From Aristolochia californica (lineage: Eukaryota > Streptophyta > Magnoliopsida > Piperales > Aristolochiaceae): DNA of 64,000 nt. The stretch is from positions 27,389,227-27,453,226 of the forward strand of contig JARWKL010000012.1 in assembly GCA_029961685.1 (NCBI GenBank), read 5' to 3'. Shown piece after piece: positions 52,691 through 64,000 of the stretch; the stretch's first letter is position 1; each line of letters begins with the position of its first letter. The notes under the pieces were generated by a model, which saw nothing but the letters and a program-made list of their open reading frames with translations, was not told where the DNA came from and did not search any database. A program made the translations under genes and the position numbers.

Positions 52691-55600
52691 CATCAATCAG
52701 AGTATAAACATTGATTTTTTTATATTGTTACACTTTTTGCATTATTTAGCCGAGAATATCCCCATAATTCTTGAGATGAAATAGGTGGTGCAGTGGAAAG
52801 AGGGTGTGGAACTAGAATTGTCCACTATGGCAAAAAATATAGAGTCTAAACCCATACAGATCAAAGAGAAGATAAAATCTAATTTGAAATCATTAACGCA
52901 TCAATCAATCTCCATGTCTCCAAGTCAATCTCCAATTCTTCAATCAATCATCTAATAAGCATCCAATTTTCTACACATTAGAAAAACAATAAACAGATAG
53001 TCTCAACCCAAGAATAAATAAAGACAATTTACATAATTCATAACAAGAAAATGGAAAAAGAGAATTCCTGATATGCACAACAAGGGAATATCTACTAGAA
53101 AGATATAGAAACCAACCAAGTGAACATTTGAAAGTTTCAGCAATTAAGATAATTTACAGTCAGGTAATCCTCAGTAAGAGCAAGTCAAAGTTGAATGAAT
53201 ATATCAAAGCCAAAAAGATAGATATCATAATTTCAGTTTTAGAAGCTGGTTTTGCAAGAGTTGAGCTTCAGAAGAGAGCTCACAACTATTCACACCATAT
53301 TCAAAAATAGAAGAAAATTCACAGCTGTGTGATTTTGACTGCAGAAAGGCCACTGGATGGTATTACTATCCATAGAGAGATTTGTCTGTTGCAAAGCAGA
53401 GCAGAGCAGAAGATGCAGAGTTGTTACAAAAATTTGACTTCTTGGATTTTCTCCTCTTTAATGTTAAAGTTCTACTAGGTTGATTGCTTGGAGAAGTACG
53501 GAAAATCCCAAAGATTGGCTGCATCTCCATCACCTGAGGTTCACACAACATTTACAGCATCCAGAAAGTGACCTGTCACGGGCATGCACAAAATTCTACA
53601 AAACAAGGAGAGTTATAACAACACTACAGAAACATTAGAAACATTAGAAACACTAGAAACACACTGGTATAAGATGCACTTCATTATGATAACATGTTTT
53701 ATATTGAAGAAAATTTACGCTGAAAACATGAAATGTAGAAACCTGTCTGAGGGAGTAATATGAATGATAGAATTTCAAAATCTAGAGAGCTTCTCAAGTA
53801 AGTAATGCAACTTGAAATAAAAGTTTTATTTATGAGTTATTCCCTGGTATACATCACTTAAATTAAAAAAATAAGATCAATTTCAGCTCTTGAATTTGAT
53901 TATCAACTCTCTTTTTTATCTTACTAACTCTTTTAGTAAATAGCACTACACTTGATAAGCAATTTAGTGAGTCAAATCCAAGACTACAGTTTATACCATA
54001 TGCTGTTAAATCACCTTCAGCAGATGGACAAGAAAAATCAGCTCCAACCAAACATGGTATTGAAGAGGTTCCCATTGAACTGGCAGATGAACTGATCTCC
54101 ATTTCACTCCTAATACCCTCCTCGGCTGATTCCTTAAAAACAATTTCTACCAATAGAAGTTTGTAACTTCACAAATTAAGCTCGTATTGTTGCTACTTGC
54201 CATAAACACAGTAATCCCACGTTTATTTAAAGAGCAAGAGGTGGAGCATAAAATGTCTAAAAGAAAAGAGGAGCAACATGATCGATTCGAAGAACTCAAA
54301 GGAGAATGTGAGAAGATGAGTCCTCAAAAAGTACACCCATGAAGATCTTCTCATATTGCTAAGAAGGTGGCTTCTTGATTATAGAACAATTAAATCTTGT
54401 AGTCTTTATAGTAGGCCGTGCAAGCAATTAATGTCTAGTGCAAAAGGGTATTTTAGTCATTTGTCTTCAATTAGTGGGTTACTTGTGTCTTGTTTTTTAT
54501 TTTGATGTTATTAGCTAAGAAGTGCATTAGTAACGAAGTCAGAAGGGGTATCATTATAACTCAGGGGAGATACTTAAGTGAGGGGCAAAAGTGACATCTT
54601 ATAAAGGAATAGGAATTGGGTTTAATACCCTAATCTTAAACTTCCCTCTCATTGTACTTATGAACTTTGAAAGAAAAGTGAATATCTTTTCATCTTCAAT
54701 CTCAACTCCTGAGTTTAAGTTGGATTAACAAGTCCTAGGACAGAATAATAGCTATTCTTTCAATGTTTGACTCCAATTAAAGCATAAGCTTGTTAGATTT
54801 CTGCTTCCATACATTATTTTTTTTTGAAAGTGCAAACTTTAGGGTGTTTTTTTATTCCATGTCCTCATCAGATAGTCTTGCATGACACTGAAAATTTAAT
54901 GTTATCAGTTTCTTGTGATGATAAAATAGAACATCTTAATATTGCACTTCTAGCAAGAAATCTTTCTTCAATCACAGGCAAATACACTTTGTTCTTAAAA
55001 TCTATGGTTACTCAGTCAAACACAATGAAAGCATTGGCATGTATATATCAGATGTAAACCCAAAGAACATCAAGAGATCCTAGTTTTAGGCGTACTTGAA
55101 ACTGAAGCAGGCAAACAAACATTTCTATGAACATAATCAATATAAGACACTCTTTTTTGACATAAGCTTGAATCTAATTTTTGGGTGCAGGAAGATATTG
55201 GAATCTCACCTTATAGGTCCTTCAATCATTTCATCTTTTTTAATTTCATTTTTACTTCCATTTTTTCTGGTTATTGATTATACACAAATACACCATTAAG
55301 AAGCTCTACAGTATATACACCTAAGCGACTAAAACCAAGATTTCACACTAACCCCCAATTTGGCCATTTGGATAAAGGGACACTACGGTTTTCACATGAC
55401 ATGATCAAATTTCATTGTGTTAGTAGGATAAAATAATCTGGATATGATGTAGGTAAGATAGGTTCTTTGTGAATCATATACCAATTACAGCTAAACATTC
55501 ACCACTATCAGACATGTCCGACAATCTTTAACCTCATATAGTCATACACAAAATCAGCCTAGCATGGAAACAGAATTGTGTTACAGGCATAGCAAGACCA

Positions 55601-57290
55601 GGCAGAAGTATCAATGAACAGCTGACGACCAGAACTTCACCCCACTTACCCATCTATAAAATGCAACACTGCACACACATACAGCATACCACCTGTATCA
55701 ACTGATAAGAATCAGATTTTAGGGAGTGGTAGAATGGGGTATGTTGGTGGGTAATAAGTTTTGCTGTTCTGTGGCAGTATGCCCCACATCTCAGGCTAGT
55801 TGTTTAAGAGCGAGAGAAGTAGTTGAGGGAATATATTCTCCAACTTAGTTTGGGTTGGTAAGATCCTGTGTCTCTGTGTTTTTCTTTTCATTTCAAGGTA
55901 AGATCCTATGCTTGTTAAATTGGGAAGAAGCTAGAAAGAACTAGCGTAGCTCCCAGCATGGTGGAACCTTCATAGAGATTGCCAACTCAGAGATTAAATT
56001 GCCATTTTATCCTTGAAAACGAAAGTGAAAATAATTACCTTAACCATCAGAACAGGCAGATGGTACTCCACTCTATTTCTCCAAAAAAATTTCTATGCAG
56101 CTGAACAAAGCAAACTAAGACTCATGCAAAGCAAATTATGCAGCTGAACAGGCCGATGGTTTGCTTCTTGGAGTCCAGGTCTCGGTTACCAATCAAAAGT
56201 CAAGTCGATTGACAGAAAGGAAGAGGGAATCTTTGGTTGCAAAATATTTGTTTACCAATAGAAGCAAACCTCTCAAGATCAGAATCAAACCAATCCTCAT
56301 CAAATGAGAAAATTTATAAACAAACAGAAGATCAAAAACTTAGAAAGTTAGCGCAACCTAGAGCTAGAAGTCGGTTAGGTAACAGATAAATTTCCTGAGA
56401 GGATAAAACATGCAAGAATATTCTTGCAGCCTCCATGAGAGAGGATCTTTCTGTTAAATTCAGATTTTTCTGGAAGAGCACGATGCAATGAAAATAATTT
56501 GTTCTTTGCCTGTTAAATATCTAGTGGGTGCATGCCATGTTAATGAATGGATGAGTTACCATAGGGTATAACTCGTTTGTCCTGATAAAAAAAAAAATCC
56601 ATTTTACTTTCAGAGTTGGAGTTTCATGAATTTAGTAGTAGGTCCAGCAAAGCAAGTATGTGATAGGAATACAGCTAAAGCACATATTTAAGATATAACA
56701 AGAATGGAAGGAAAGTTGTAGAATGAATAAAAGATGCAAACAGAGTGAGGAGCCCATGGAGGCATAAACATCTTGACAATTGTTCAATATCAAAATAAAG
56801 AATAAATAAAAGTGCAGTTCCATATATTTCAGAAAATTGATATGATAATAAACAACAAATTTTAGTAAGCTAGAAAACCATCTCATTACATGAGAACTTC
56901 AGTGTATATCAAAATAACATCATTTGAATGTGGGACTTATGAACATGACACTTCATGGTGCTTCAGAGCCAATTGCAACCCACCCTATTAGAACTTTACG
57001 CAGTGCTGCACATGTCAAGGGAAACAACTATAGCCAAAGCCAATCTCAGCTAAGTTGCAAGTCCGAAAAATGGATCCTTTTTTCTATACCAAAAATGTAT
57101 GTCGTATACAAGTTACACTTTTCCTGTTTGAAGGTAAATAAACCAAAACTCTCCCTCATAAATGTTTTAAAAAACCAAACTCCTGTTCCCAGGAAAAATT
57201 TCAGGACCACATAAGGGATCAAAACCCTCAAGATGTGAAAAGGATCTCCACAGGTCAAGCTAAATCATTTTGTAAGTTCTGCAGATGGTA
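52691..57290. other. Intergenic region upstream of the LINE/hAT nest
   Basis: No gene recognised. Short open frames at 53366-53551 and 53863-54153 (minus) have no recognisable motif. The stretch 54.3-54.75 kb has the look of a solo LTR, but no partner or boundary could be found. A small 10-bp tandem array (acattagaaa-like) lies at about 53630-53662. Confidence 0.5.
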
Positions 57291-57299
57291 AAATCAAAC

Positions 57300-60041
57300 T
57301 TATCTATCTCCCAAGGGTTCAAGCTGAACTTCCATCCGGTCTATTTGTTGAGACTCTCGTTCTCTGTGAGGATGCAGAAGATCAACGGAGTCATCTTCCT
57401 CGGTGTTCCCCAACACCCAATTCCCTTTTCCTAGCCCCCTTTGCCTTCTTTTCTGTGTTATTTCTCGGTGTTCTAAGTAGGCCACAAGAAATGCACCCAT
57501 CACAAACCATAAAATCAAAGCCCAGTTAAGTCCGCGGACATTTTCACCCCCATATCTGTCCCCTAAATGTTTCATGCCAGTAAATAGTGCTGCAATCCCC
57601 ACTGCAATGGCACATCTCCCAGAAATAACATGCAAATATTCCCAAAGCACCCTCCTTGGGGAACTCTCCTCCCCATTGGCAGGTCTTTTAGGCCGTAAAT
57701 ATGCATTCATGGCCTGCAAACATGCCAATATTATAGCAATGGTACCAAACTTTACATGTGTGGAAGTGATTGAAAATCCACGAAGCTCTGCAGCAGCAAA
57801 AAGGACACCAAGCAGGACAATTGATAATCCTGAGTACTGCAAATAAACATGAGTTTGGAACCACCAATCACCTTTGACATGTTTTAAATACCTGGCTGCC
57901 AATATTCCACCTGGAAGCAGGATGCCCCACGCCACAAACATCATGAACCCATGAACAGCAAGAACTGGGCGTAAATCTTGCTCTGCCTCTGCAGAGCCAC
58001 GCATAAGCAGCACACGGATAGGCCTACCGCTTGTGACTGAATGCATATTTCTTTCACTCAAATGACCCTCCGACCATTGTGCACCCATGGCCCACACCAC
58101 CCTGAGAGGGGTAGTTGGATCAATCTTATTGTTGCAAAGAGGATTCCCACCTTTACACGAAGGTTCCAAGGAACGGGAAAACTCGAATGTTATGATCCCA
58201 TTTTCTGACTTGCATCTTACATGTGTAAGGTTCTCAGCCGTAGGATGAATACTCAGTGCATCCTGTCCATCAATCCAGTAAGTGCTCACACGACCCATCC
58301 CAGTGTTGTCAACCCAGCCCACATATGCAAAGCTATTTATCATTCCACCACCGAATGCAATTGCAAGGTAACCACTTTTTTTCTCACCTCGAGCTGCAAT
58401 TGAGATTGAATCACCTGACAATGTCCAAAAGAAAGTAACTTGCTGATCATCAAGAACAACACTGTTATTGTACATATCTGAGAGACCTCCATCTACGACT
58501 TGAACTTTCCAGCCCATTTTCTGGCCATAAAGAGATTGATAATAAACTTGGTCTGGAGTATTGCGATCAGGTAACCACACCAACTCTGTTGGACTGGCTG
58601 GAACTCCTTCAGATTCTGGTCCACCTGCATAGATAGTTTCAGATACATTTCTAGATGTTGCATTCCCACCAATCGTGTCTGAAGTAACGTAGAGTGCCAC
58701 ATCATGTCCAGCTTGAACAGAAAATGTCACAGGGACCCCCCTCTCGACTCGCAAAACTGGAGCCTCTTTCTTATTGATGTAGATAACTTTAGGAGGGTTA
58801 GGAGGGTCCGGATAATGCAATGCAGGTCCTGTCAAAACAACCAGTGGAGTCTTCCCATCCGCAAAAATAATATCTTGATCTTCTGTGTCCTTTGCCTCCA
58901 AAGGCCCCACACATTCTTTCACTACTTCTGAGACATTAAAAGTCAAATGCCCATAGGTCACCTGTGGAGTTCCTCCATGATTTTGGGGAAGATAATATGG
59001 TCGAAGAGCATCTGGAGGCCGTATTAATCCCAAAGCCCATATAACTGTCATGTTAGCATTTTTGTCCACAACGACATCATACTTCTGGTCTATAGTATCC
59101 AGGGGTCTCTGAAACCGAACAAAAGAAACACCATCTTTTCTATGACCATAAACTAATCTTGTGTTGTTCACTAGTCCAACAGGATCAGACCCTTCATAGA
59201 TAGTATCAGGGCATACTCCTTGGACTGTTCCATCTTTGCTCAGTAAGCACTCACTGTATTTTGTAATAAAATAATCATCAGCAAAAGGTATGCCTTCCTC
59301 TGTGAATCCAGTTACACAAACATCAGCATGCAGCATAAGCGAGGAGGCAGAGCCAGGCTGTGCCCACCCGAAGGCCATGTAGTCCAGTGATGCAACAGCA
59401 GCTTCGAGTCCAATATCTATAATTTCACGATTAGGGTCTAACGTCCATCTGAGACGGTATTCAGGTGAGAGAACTTTGCAGTTCTGGAACATTGTGGGTT
59501 GTTCATAAACTCGATTTTTCAGAGCCTTGAAATTTTGAGAGGTAGGTGCAGGAGAGGGAGCAGAATCTGGGCTTGGGGCCGGAGGCAAATCAGAAGTTCC
59601 ATTAGCTAAACCAGTAAGGATGACATGCCCAAAATCAGAATAAGTAGGTTTATCCCACACACCAACGACTCTGATCTGATCCCACGTAAGGTTCTTCTTC
59701 AACTGGATAACAAGGCTATCGTTTCTATAAGTTCGATTCAATTTCTGCTCGGAGAGTTCGAAGCCTAGCGTCAAATTCTCGAAGTCATCACCTAGTGCGC
59801 CCCACCAGTGCACGTCGGCTCCCTCAATCATGTCAAACTCTGATACTTGAAACGAGCAATCGTCGATCACACGGATCGTGCCCCGCAGTTGGTGCTGAAC
59901 CATGACGAAATCGGACTCGAAATCGACCAAAAAACTGTTCTTAGAACAGTTCTGAGGGGAAAGCGCGTCGCATAAAGAGAAAAGAAGACAAACAAACGCA
60001 ACAAGATTGAGGAAAAACCTCCTACCTGATCTACTGGCCAT
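57300..60041 (-). CDS. DM13, DOMON and cytochrome b561 domain protein (At5g54830-like)
   Basis: An intronless gene for a predicted secretory-pathway/plasma-membrane electron-transfer protein. I chose the Met at 60041 (913 aa) because a good signal peptide follows at once (RRFFLNLVAFVCLLFSL, then CDALS). An in-frame upstream Met at 60092 would add 17 residues in front of it. Domains (913-aa numbering): DM13 about 35-148 (DDCSFQVSEFDMIEGADVHW); Pro/Ser linker 153-167; DOMON 1 about 188-348; DOMON 2 about 528-673 (YLAIAFGGGMINSFAYVGW); cytochrome b561 about 695-858 with His 697, 731, 762 and 804 as probable haem ligands. The tail is basic then acidic. Family CYBDOM proteins move electrons across membranes, often from ascorbate; the substrate of this subgroup is not known. 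No lesions seen. Confidence 0.95.
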   Translation of the reverse strand: MASRSGRRFFLNLVAFVCLLFSLCDALSPQNCSKNSFLVDFESDFVMVQHQLRGTIRVIDDCSFQVSEFDMIEGADVHWWGALGDDFENLTLGFELSEQKLNRTYRNDSLVIQLKKNLTWDQIRVVGVWDKPTYSDFGHVILTGLANGTSDLPPAPSPDSAPSPAPTSQNFKALKNRVYEQPTMFQNCKVLSPEYRLRWTLDPNREIIDIGLEAAVASLDYMAFGWAQPGSASSLMLHADVCVTGFTEEGIPFADDYFITKYSECLLSKDGTVQGVCPDTIYEGSDPVGLVNNTRLVYGHRKDGVSFVRFQRPLDTIDQKYDVVVDKNANMTVIWALGLIRPPDALRPYYLPQNHGGTPQVTYGHLTFNVSEVVKECVGPLEAKDTEDQDIIFADGKTPLVVLTGPALHYPDPPNPPKVIYINKKEAPVLRVERGVPVTFSVQAGHDVALYVTSDTIGGNATSRNVSETIYAGGPESEGVPASPTELVWLPDRNTPDQVYYQSLYGQKMGWKVQVVDGGLSDMYNNSVVLDDQQVTFFWTLSGDSISIAARGEKKSGYLAIAFGGGMINSFAYVGWVDNTGMGRVSTYWIDGQDALSIHPTAENLTHVRCKSENGIITFEFSRSLEPSCKGGNPLCNNKIDPTTPLRVVWAMGAQWSEGHLSERNMHSVTSGRPIRVLLMRGSAEAEQDLRPVLAVHGFMMFVAWGILLPGGILAARYLKHVKGDWWFQTHVYLQYSGLSIVLLGVLFAAAELRGFSITSTHVKFGTIAIILACLQAMNAYLRPKRPANGEESSPRRVLWEYLHVISGRCAIAVGIAALFTGMKHLGDRYGGENVRGLNWALILWFVMGAFLVAYLEHREITQKRRQRGLGKGNWVLGNTEEDDSVDLLHPHRERESQQIDRMEVQLEPLGDR

Positions 60042-60115
60042 GGAGGCGGGAGACTGAGACGCAGATCTACAGCTGCAGGAAAGAATAAACATGGAGGCTA
60101 GAGAGTGGAGCGGAT

Positions 60116-60346
60116 CTAAAGCTGCAGCGAAAGAATCTGAAATGGCATGGATCCTGTTAAGGATTTGAAGGAAAGTGTAGACTCGATCGGAACTAAGGGA
60201 TTAGGCACGATCCCGACGGAGAAAAACTGGTTATCGTTGCCGCCGTCGTCAGGAAATCTTTCGTGAGCTCCAGGGGAGAGGAGGTTGGTATTTTCATTTG
60301 GACAAGTATACCCCCCACTTATCTCACAAACTTCATTTGATGCCAT
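60116..60346 (-). other. Candidate upstream ORF, 76 codons
   Basis: The frame starts MASNEVCEISGGYTCPNENT and stops at 60116, 75 bp before the chosen start codon of the b561-type gene and 24 bp before the alternative one. If the transcript begins beyond 60346, this would be a long leader ORF. It contains no known domain and may be chance. Confidence 0.25.
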
Positions 60347-60359
60347 ACATTTAAAATCT

Positions 60360-62743
60360 TAAAAAAAGATCCTCCTCCTCCAACTTCGAAGATCCTCATT
60401 TTCTGCGTTTCTCTGTTAACACTTCATACCAGACCTCTACATTGCCATTCTTCTGGAAACATGATGTCTCCACCATGCTCTTCCTCAACAAAGATTGACG
60501 TTATTCTTGATATCTCCACCATTGCCATTCTTTCTAGGTCCATAATCTCTACTTGTCTTGTTATTATTTTAACTGCAATTACTAAGTTTATTTTCGTGGA
60601 AATTCATGTGAGAGAAATAATAAAAACAAGTTTTGTAAGAAGCTCAGTCGCTGCTGTTTCTATTCATATTTTAATCCCATCCTGAAGGAGTGCAGAAAGC
60701 TTCATATCGACGTTATCAAACAATAAGTATTGGCGCAATACGTTACTGGCCTCGTTTGGAATATCAGTAAACCTGAAATTCTTCTGTATAGATTGCTTAA
60801 TCCTCCAGAGCCGGAATTATCGACATTCTAATAAATTTTGCTCTCATGAACTGGAGTGTCCAGGAATATTGGAGAAATTGTAAAGTCCCAATTTTAGAAT
60901 CTTAGGGTTGGGAGTTGGGTGATAATGGTGCAGAAATCATTCATGTTAAAATTTTCTGTTGCTTGAGATAATACCAACAACATTTGTTGGAAAACACATG
61001 TGTAATCAAATGCTGCTTGCTTAGTTGATATGTAATTTGGAGTACGATTGTTCGGCTTACCTTGCCTGGTAACTATAGATGCATGCTTCCAAAATAATCT
61101 CAGGAAATATGTCAGATCAGAATTCTACATGGATCATTCAAAGGAGTAGAGAACTCTATAACAAAAGCTTCTGGCTGGATCTGGGATTTAACCAGGAATT
61201 ATGGTGTTTCTTTCTAAACCATGTAGTAGATACAGCATGGGACAGACTCAAAGATAAACTGAGCATCAAGACAACAAACTTCATTACGTCCTCTTTTGAT
61301 CCATTTTAGAAGAATTTCTCCTATGACTTGGAGAAGACTACTAAGGTTTCCAGGTTGAAAGATAAAGTAGCCTTGGAAGCTGGGTGGTGGGTGATAACAT
61401 GCAAACTCACGTATCTTTTGCGATAAAGTAGTAAACTATCAGGAAATAAACTAAATAAAAACAGAGGAAATTCTGAAAACATCCTGATCAAATGAAACCT
61501 AAAAAATGTCTCTGGCTGATGTGCAGGGAAGGGAAGAGAGATGCACCTTCTCATCACAGAGGAGAGGCAGAAGACAGAGAAGACAGGTTTCTGCCATTGA
61601 ATCACAAAAGAGGTGTGTAGACTAGAAATTCCAGAAATACTTTGAGAACTGGCTTGAATGGTTGCAACCGGAACCAATTTGTCTGCAAGGGACCAAGACC
61701 TAGTTGCATGACCAATGCTAATTTACCCTGATATGCTTTCTGAGACATGTACTAACACATGATTCTAGTAGAGGTATGTGTTAAGAACTTTCTTAGGTTT
61801 CCAATGGTGAGGGAAGAGAGCATTCAACATGGAAATATGGGTTTCTCAAAGGAAAAAGAAGAGGATAGGCTAGTTAAATCTTGTGCTCGAGCTTTCGTAA
61901 TAAGACAGCAAGAAACAAAAAACAAAGTAGGGTTTTTCTTAGCCGCCCTAATTGACCACGAATTTCTCTTTAAATAGATGATTAAAACCCTAAGATTAAC
62001 CTTAATTTTTATTTAATAACCATACTACCCTTATGAACTAAAGCAATTCCCTTTATGTTCCACTTTTGCACGAATTACATCAATATCCTTATAAAACACA
62101 TAATTCTCCACTAATTAAGATGGTGCCTAACATTATGCTGACATTTTTTTTTATCACCAGCCCTATATCCAAGATTCCATTGACAAACCTTTTAGCAGGG
62201 TTTTTGAGATACTTACGAAATACCATTTTGCACTCTGTTTTAAGCATTTTACTTGCTATTCCACACTCCAACTTATGGATATTTTTGGAACTACAATTTA
62301 TAGTCCAAACATCAAGACATATGGAACTGCTGTTATGCGATCTGAGTCTTCATGATATTTTAAAAAAAATCACCCTCAAAATACTTACTGAGCTGCCATT
62401 CTTCTCTTTTTGCGGGTCTCCAAATTTCCAGCCTTAAATATTTTCATTATTAGATAGAAGAGGTGATGACAGATTGGTTTCAAAAAGACATTCATGAAGA
62501 CAAATTTTTTGTACTGTTTTAATATATTGTTTCCTACATCTGTTTTCAGTTACCAGTCATGCTGATGACAGACAGAACCAGATGGAGAAAAATGCTTTCC
62601 TATCAGCATGGGCCATGGATTTGCTTCTCCAATTCATCCTTTCGAGGATTAGCAACCACTTTAAAAAATAAGCAGCTGTTTCCTTTTCCTCCTTTGTCAG
62701 TGCAAATTCAAACAACTTCCTTGTAATTTTAGAATCCGTATAA
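60360..62743. other. Region upstream of the b561-type gene without a recognised gene
   Basis: It probably holds the promoter of the b561-type gene at its left end. Short frames at 60461-60685, 61079-61309 (+), 61321-61677 (-), 61759-61977 and 62066-62437 (+) have no family resemblance, and I see no splice pattern joining them. Confidence 0.5.
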
Positions 62744-63079
62744 ATGGAGCATGGAGATGACCGGTTTGCCCTAGACAAGCTCTATCATGTCCTTTTTTGC
62801 TTCTTCATCTCTCTCTCTGCTGCAGCTCTCTCCAATCGATCTTGTTACTCTTTTCTTCCCCCAATGGAGCCTCTTGCTTGCACATTTGATCTCTCTAGTA
62901 GCTGCCGCTGCAAAAGAAGTGGGGGATGAGATTGGATTGTTGAAGTCCTCTGGTGCTTCTTTTAAAGATGCTATTCCTCATTATCTGGCATCTTAATTGC
63001 ATCAGTAGTTCTTTCTATCTGGAAAATTTTCTGTATACCAGCACTACCAGATCATTTTCATGGAATTTTGATGGTTTAA
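62744..63079 (+). pseudogene. Frameshifted small membrane-protein gene
   Basis: The frame opens with MEHGDDRFALDKLYHVLFCF, typical of a small plant membrane protein family sharing a DK-Y/L-H motif with bacterial YfiM/VanZ-like proteins. It shifts by +1 near 62855 into FPQWSLLLAHLISLVAAAAK, EVGDEIGLLKSSGASFKDAI, then shifts back near 62985 into GILIASVVLSIWKIF and stops at 63077-63079. The three pieces together look like one protein of about 111 residues, with a conserved AAKEVGDE-type block in the middle. One inserted and one lost base explain it. It may be a pseudogene, or two sequence errors in an intact gene. Family identity is from memory and moderate. Confidence 0.55.
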
Positions 63080-64000
63080 TCTTTCTAAATATTTCCTCCT
63101 TTCTACAAAGGAATCATGTTACTGAAATTTTGGTACAATCAGTTGATTTTCTAAGAAAAACCCTTACTATTTAAATAAAAAATTGATTTTGTGGTTGATT
63201 CTAACTATAACAAGCAGAAAGCATGACAGCCAGTCTTGAGTAAACTGGGTACTACTGTCTGTAAAATACAAGTCCACCCTCAGCAAAATATTCTAAGTTG
63301 CCAAAGCTAGATGGAAAAACCATTCTTGTACATTTTAATTTCTTGTATTTGGAACAGCTTTAATTTTCTGTGTGAGATCACTTGCTCTTTTGTTTTAGTT
63401 GAACAACCTACTGCATATTAATGACAAATGAAGAAAATTATCATCGTGCCAAAAATGTTGCAGATGAAATGACTACTTGTAAGCATATGGAAGGACATTT
63501 CTTAAAGATATGATCAAATCCTAGCCACTTATGATTGGATTTAAAGGGCAAGATTAGGAAACAAAGTCCCGTGCAGATGGTTTTGGACCTCATGTTTGTA
63601 TTTGCTTTTGTTATTCATTAACTGGAGTCATTCTATTAATGCCAGTTTGTCTGTTGTGAGTTACATGGTAGTTATTTTTTATTTAATTTAATTGCTTGTA
63701 TGATATTTTACCATCACCATTTGTCCATCTGCTAAATGTTTTCTCTAGGTACTGTTTTCCACCATCGTTAATTTCTGAAATTTGGACTTGAGCATGAAAT
63801 AGAACACTTACTGTCAGAAATGATACAATAAGAGCTTTAGTTTTAAGTGAGAGCAGCTTGGAACTGTTCTATGGAAACTGTTCTAATGATGGTGTGGAGG
63901 GATGTGTTGACTTTATGGGGATGAGTCGGGTTTAAGTTAGATTTAAGGGAACAGAGTGGGGTTAGGTTGAGTTCAATTCGTTCGAATATTTGTTTTAAAT
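63080..64000. other. Right edge, nothing recognised
   Basis: AT-rich non-coding sequence. The last 90 bp (gggtttaagttagattt and similar) has the word style of hAT miniature-element ends, but the window stops before this can be tested. Confidence 0.4.

Noticed and set aside
53863..54153. 96-codon Ser-rich minus-strand frame
   Set aside because: It has a plausible start but no recognised domain, no splice partners and lies in transposon-rich spacer. Too weak to call a gene.
54300..54760. Possible solo LTR
   Set aside because: The style of sequence fits, but I found neither terminal TG/CA boundaries with target duplication nor a partner LTR.
61079..61677. Frames of 76 and 118 codons on opposite strands
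   Set aside because: No motif, signal or splice evidence; composition resembles neighbouring spacer.
63900..64000. End of a second hAT-like miniature element
   Set aside because: Only word-level similarity, and the window ends before an inverted repeat or duplication could be seen.

Overview
This is nuclear DNA of a flowering plant. The evidence is large introns with canonical plant splice sites, three host genes of plant-specific families, and dense Ty1/copia, LINE, hAT and SINE debris. AT-rich introns several kb long suggest a woody or otherwise repeat-rich genome. The species cannot be named from the sequence.

Layout. All three confident host genes lie on the minus strand. (1) About 248-29.25 kb holds a PICKLE-type CHD3 chromatin remodeller. 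A 5' UTR exon and 25 coding exons (residues 1-1057) can be joined exactly in frame. The C-terminus runs off the left edge. (2) 32.19-44.10 kb holds a FIP1[V]-like pre-mRNA 3'-end processing factor, nine exons and 1442 aa, complete. (3) 57.30-60.04 kb holds an intronless membrane protein with DM13, two DOMON domains and cytochrome b561, complete. A degraded small gene with compensating frameshifts lies at 62.74-63.08 kb on the plus strand.

Mobile DNA makes up much of the rest. The PICKLE introns hold a copia element with LTRs, primer site and a 5-bp target duplication (1.09-4.97 kb); a second copia with two LTRs (11.41-16.77 kb); and a broken copia at 19.5-23.3 kb that was itself hit by a LINE and by a short hAT element carrying a LINE tail. 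The FIP1 gene holds two LINEs nested in opposite orientation. Between the second and third genes a nearly full-length but dead LINE (46.58-52.37 kb) sits inside a decayed hAT transposase gene. A tRNA-derived SINE family is scattered through introns of both large genes.

The genes do not form a pathway. They are independently regulated nuclear genes: chromatin remodelling, polyadenylation, and membrane redox. I found no convincing undescribed multi-gene system. The most useful observations are the layered transposon history, two short PICKLE introns that stay open in frame, a GC-AG intron in the FIP1 gene, the SINE family and the frameshifted small gene.
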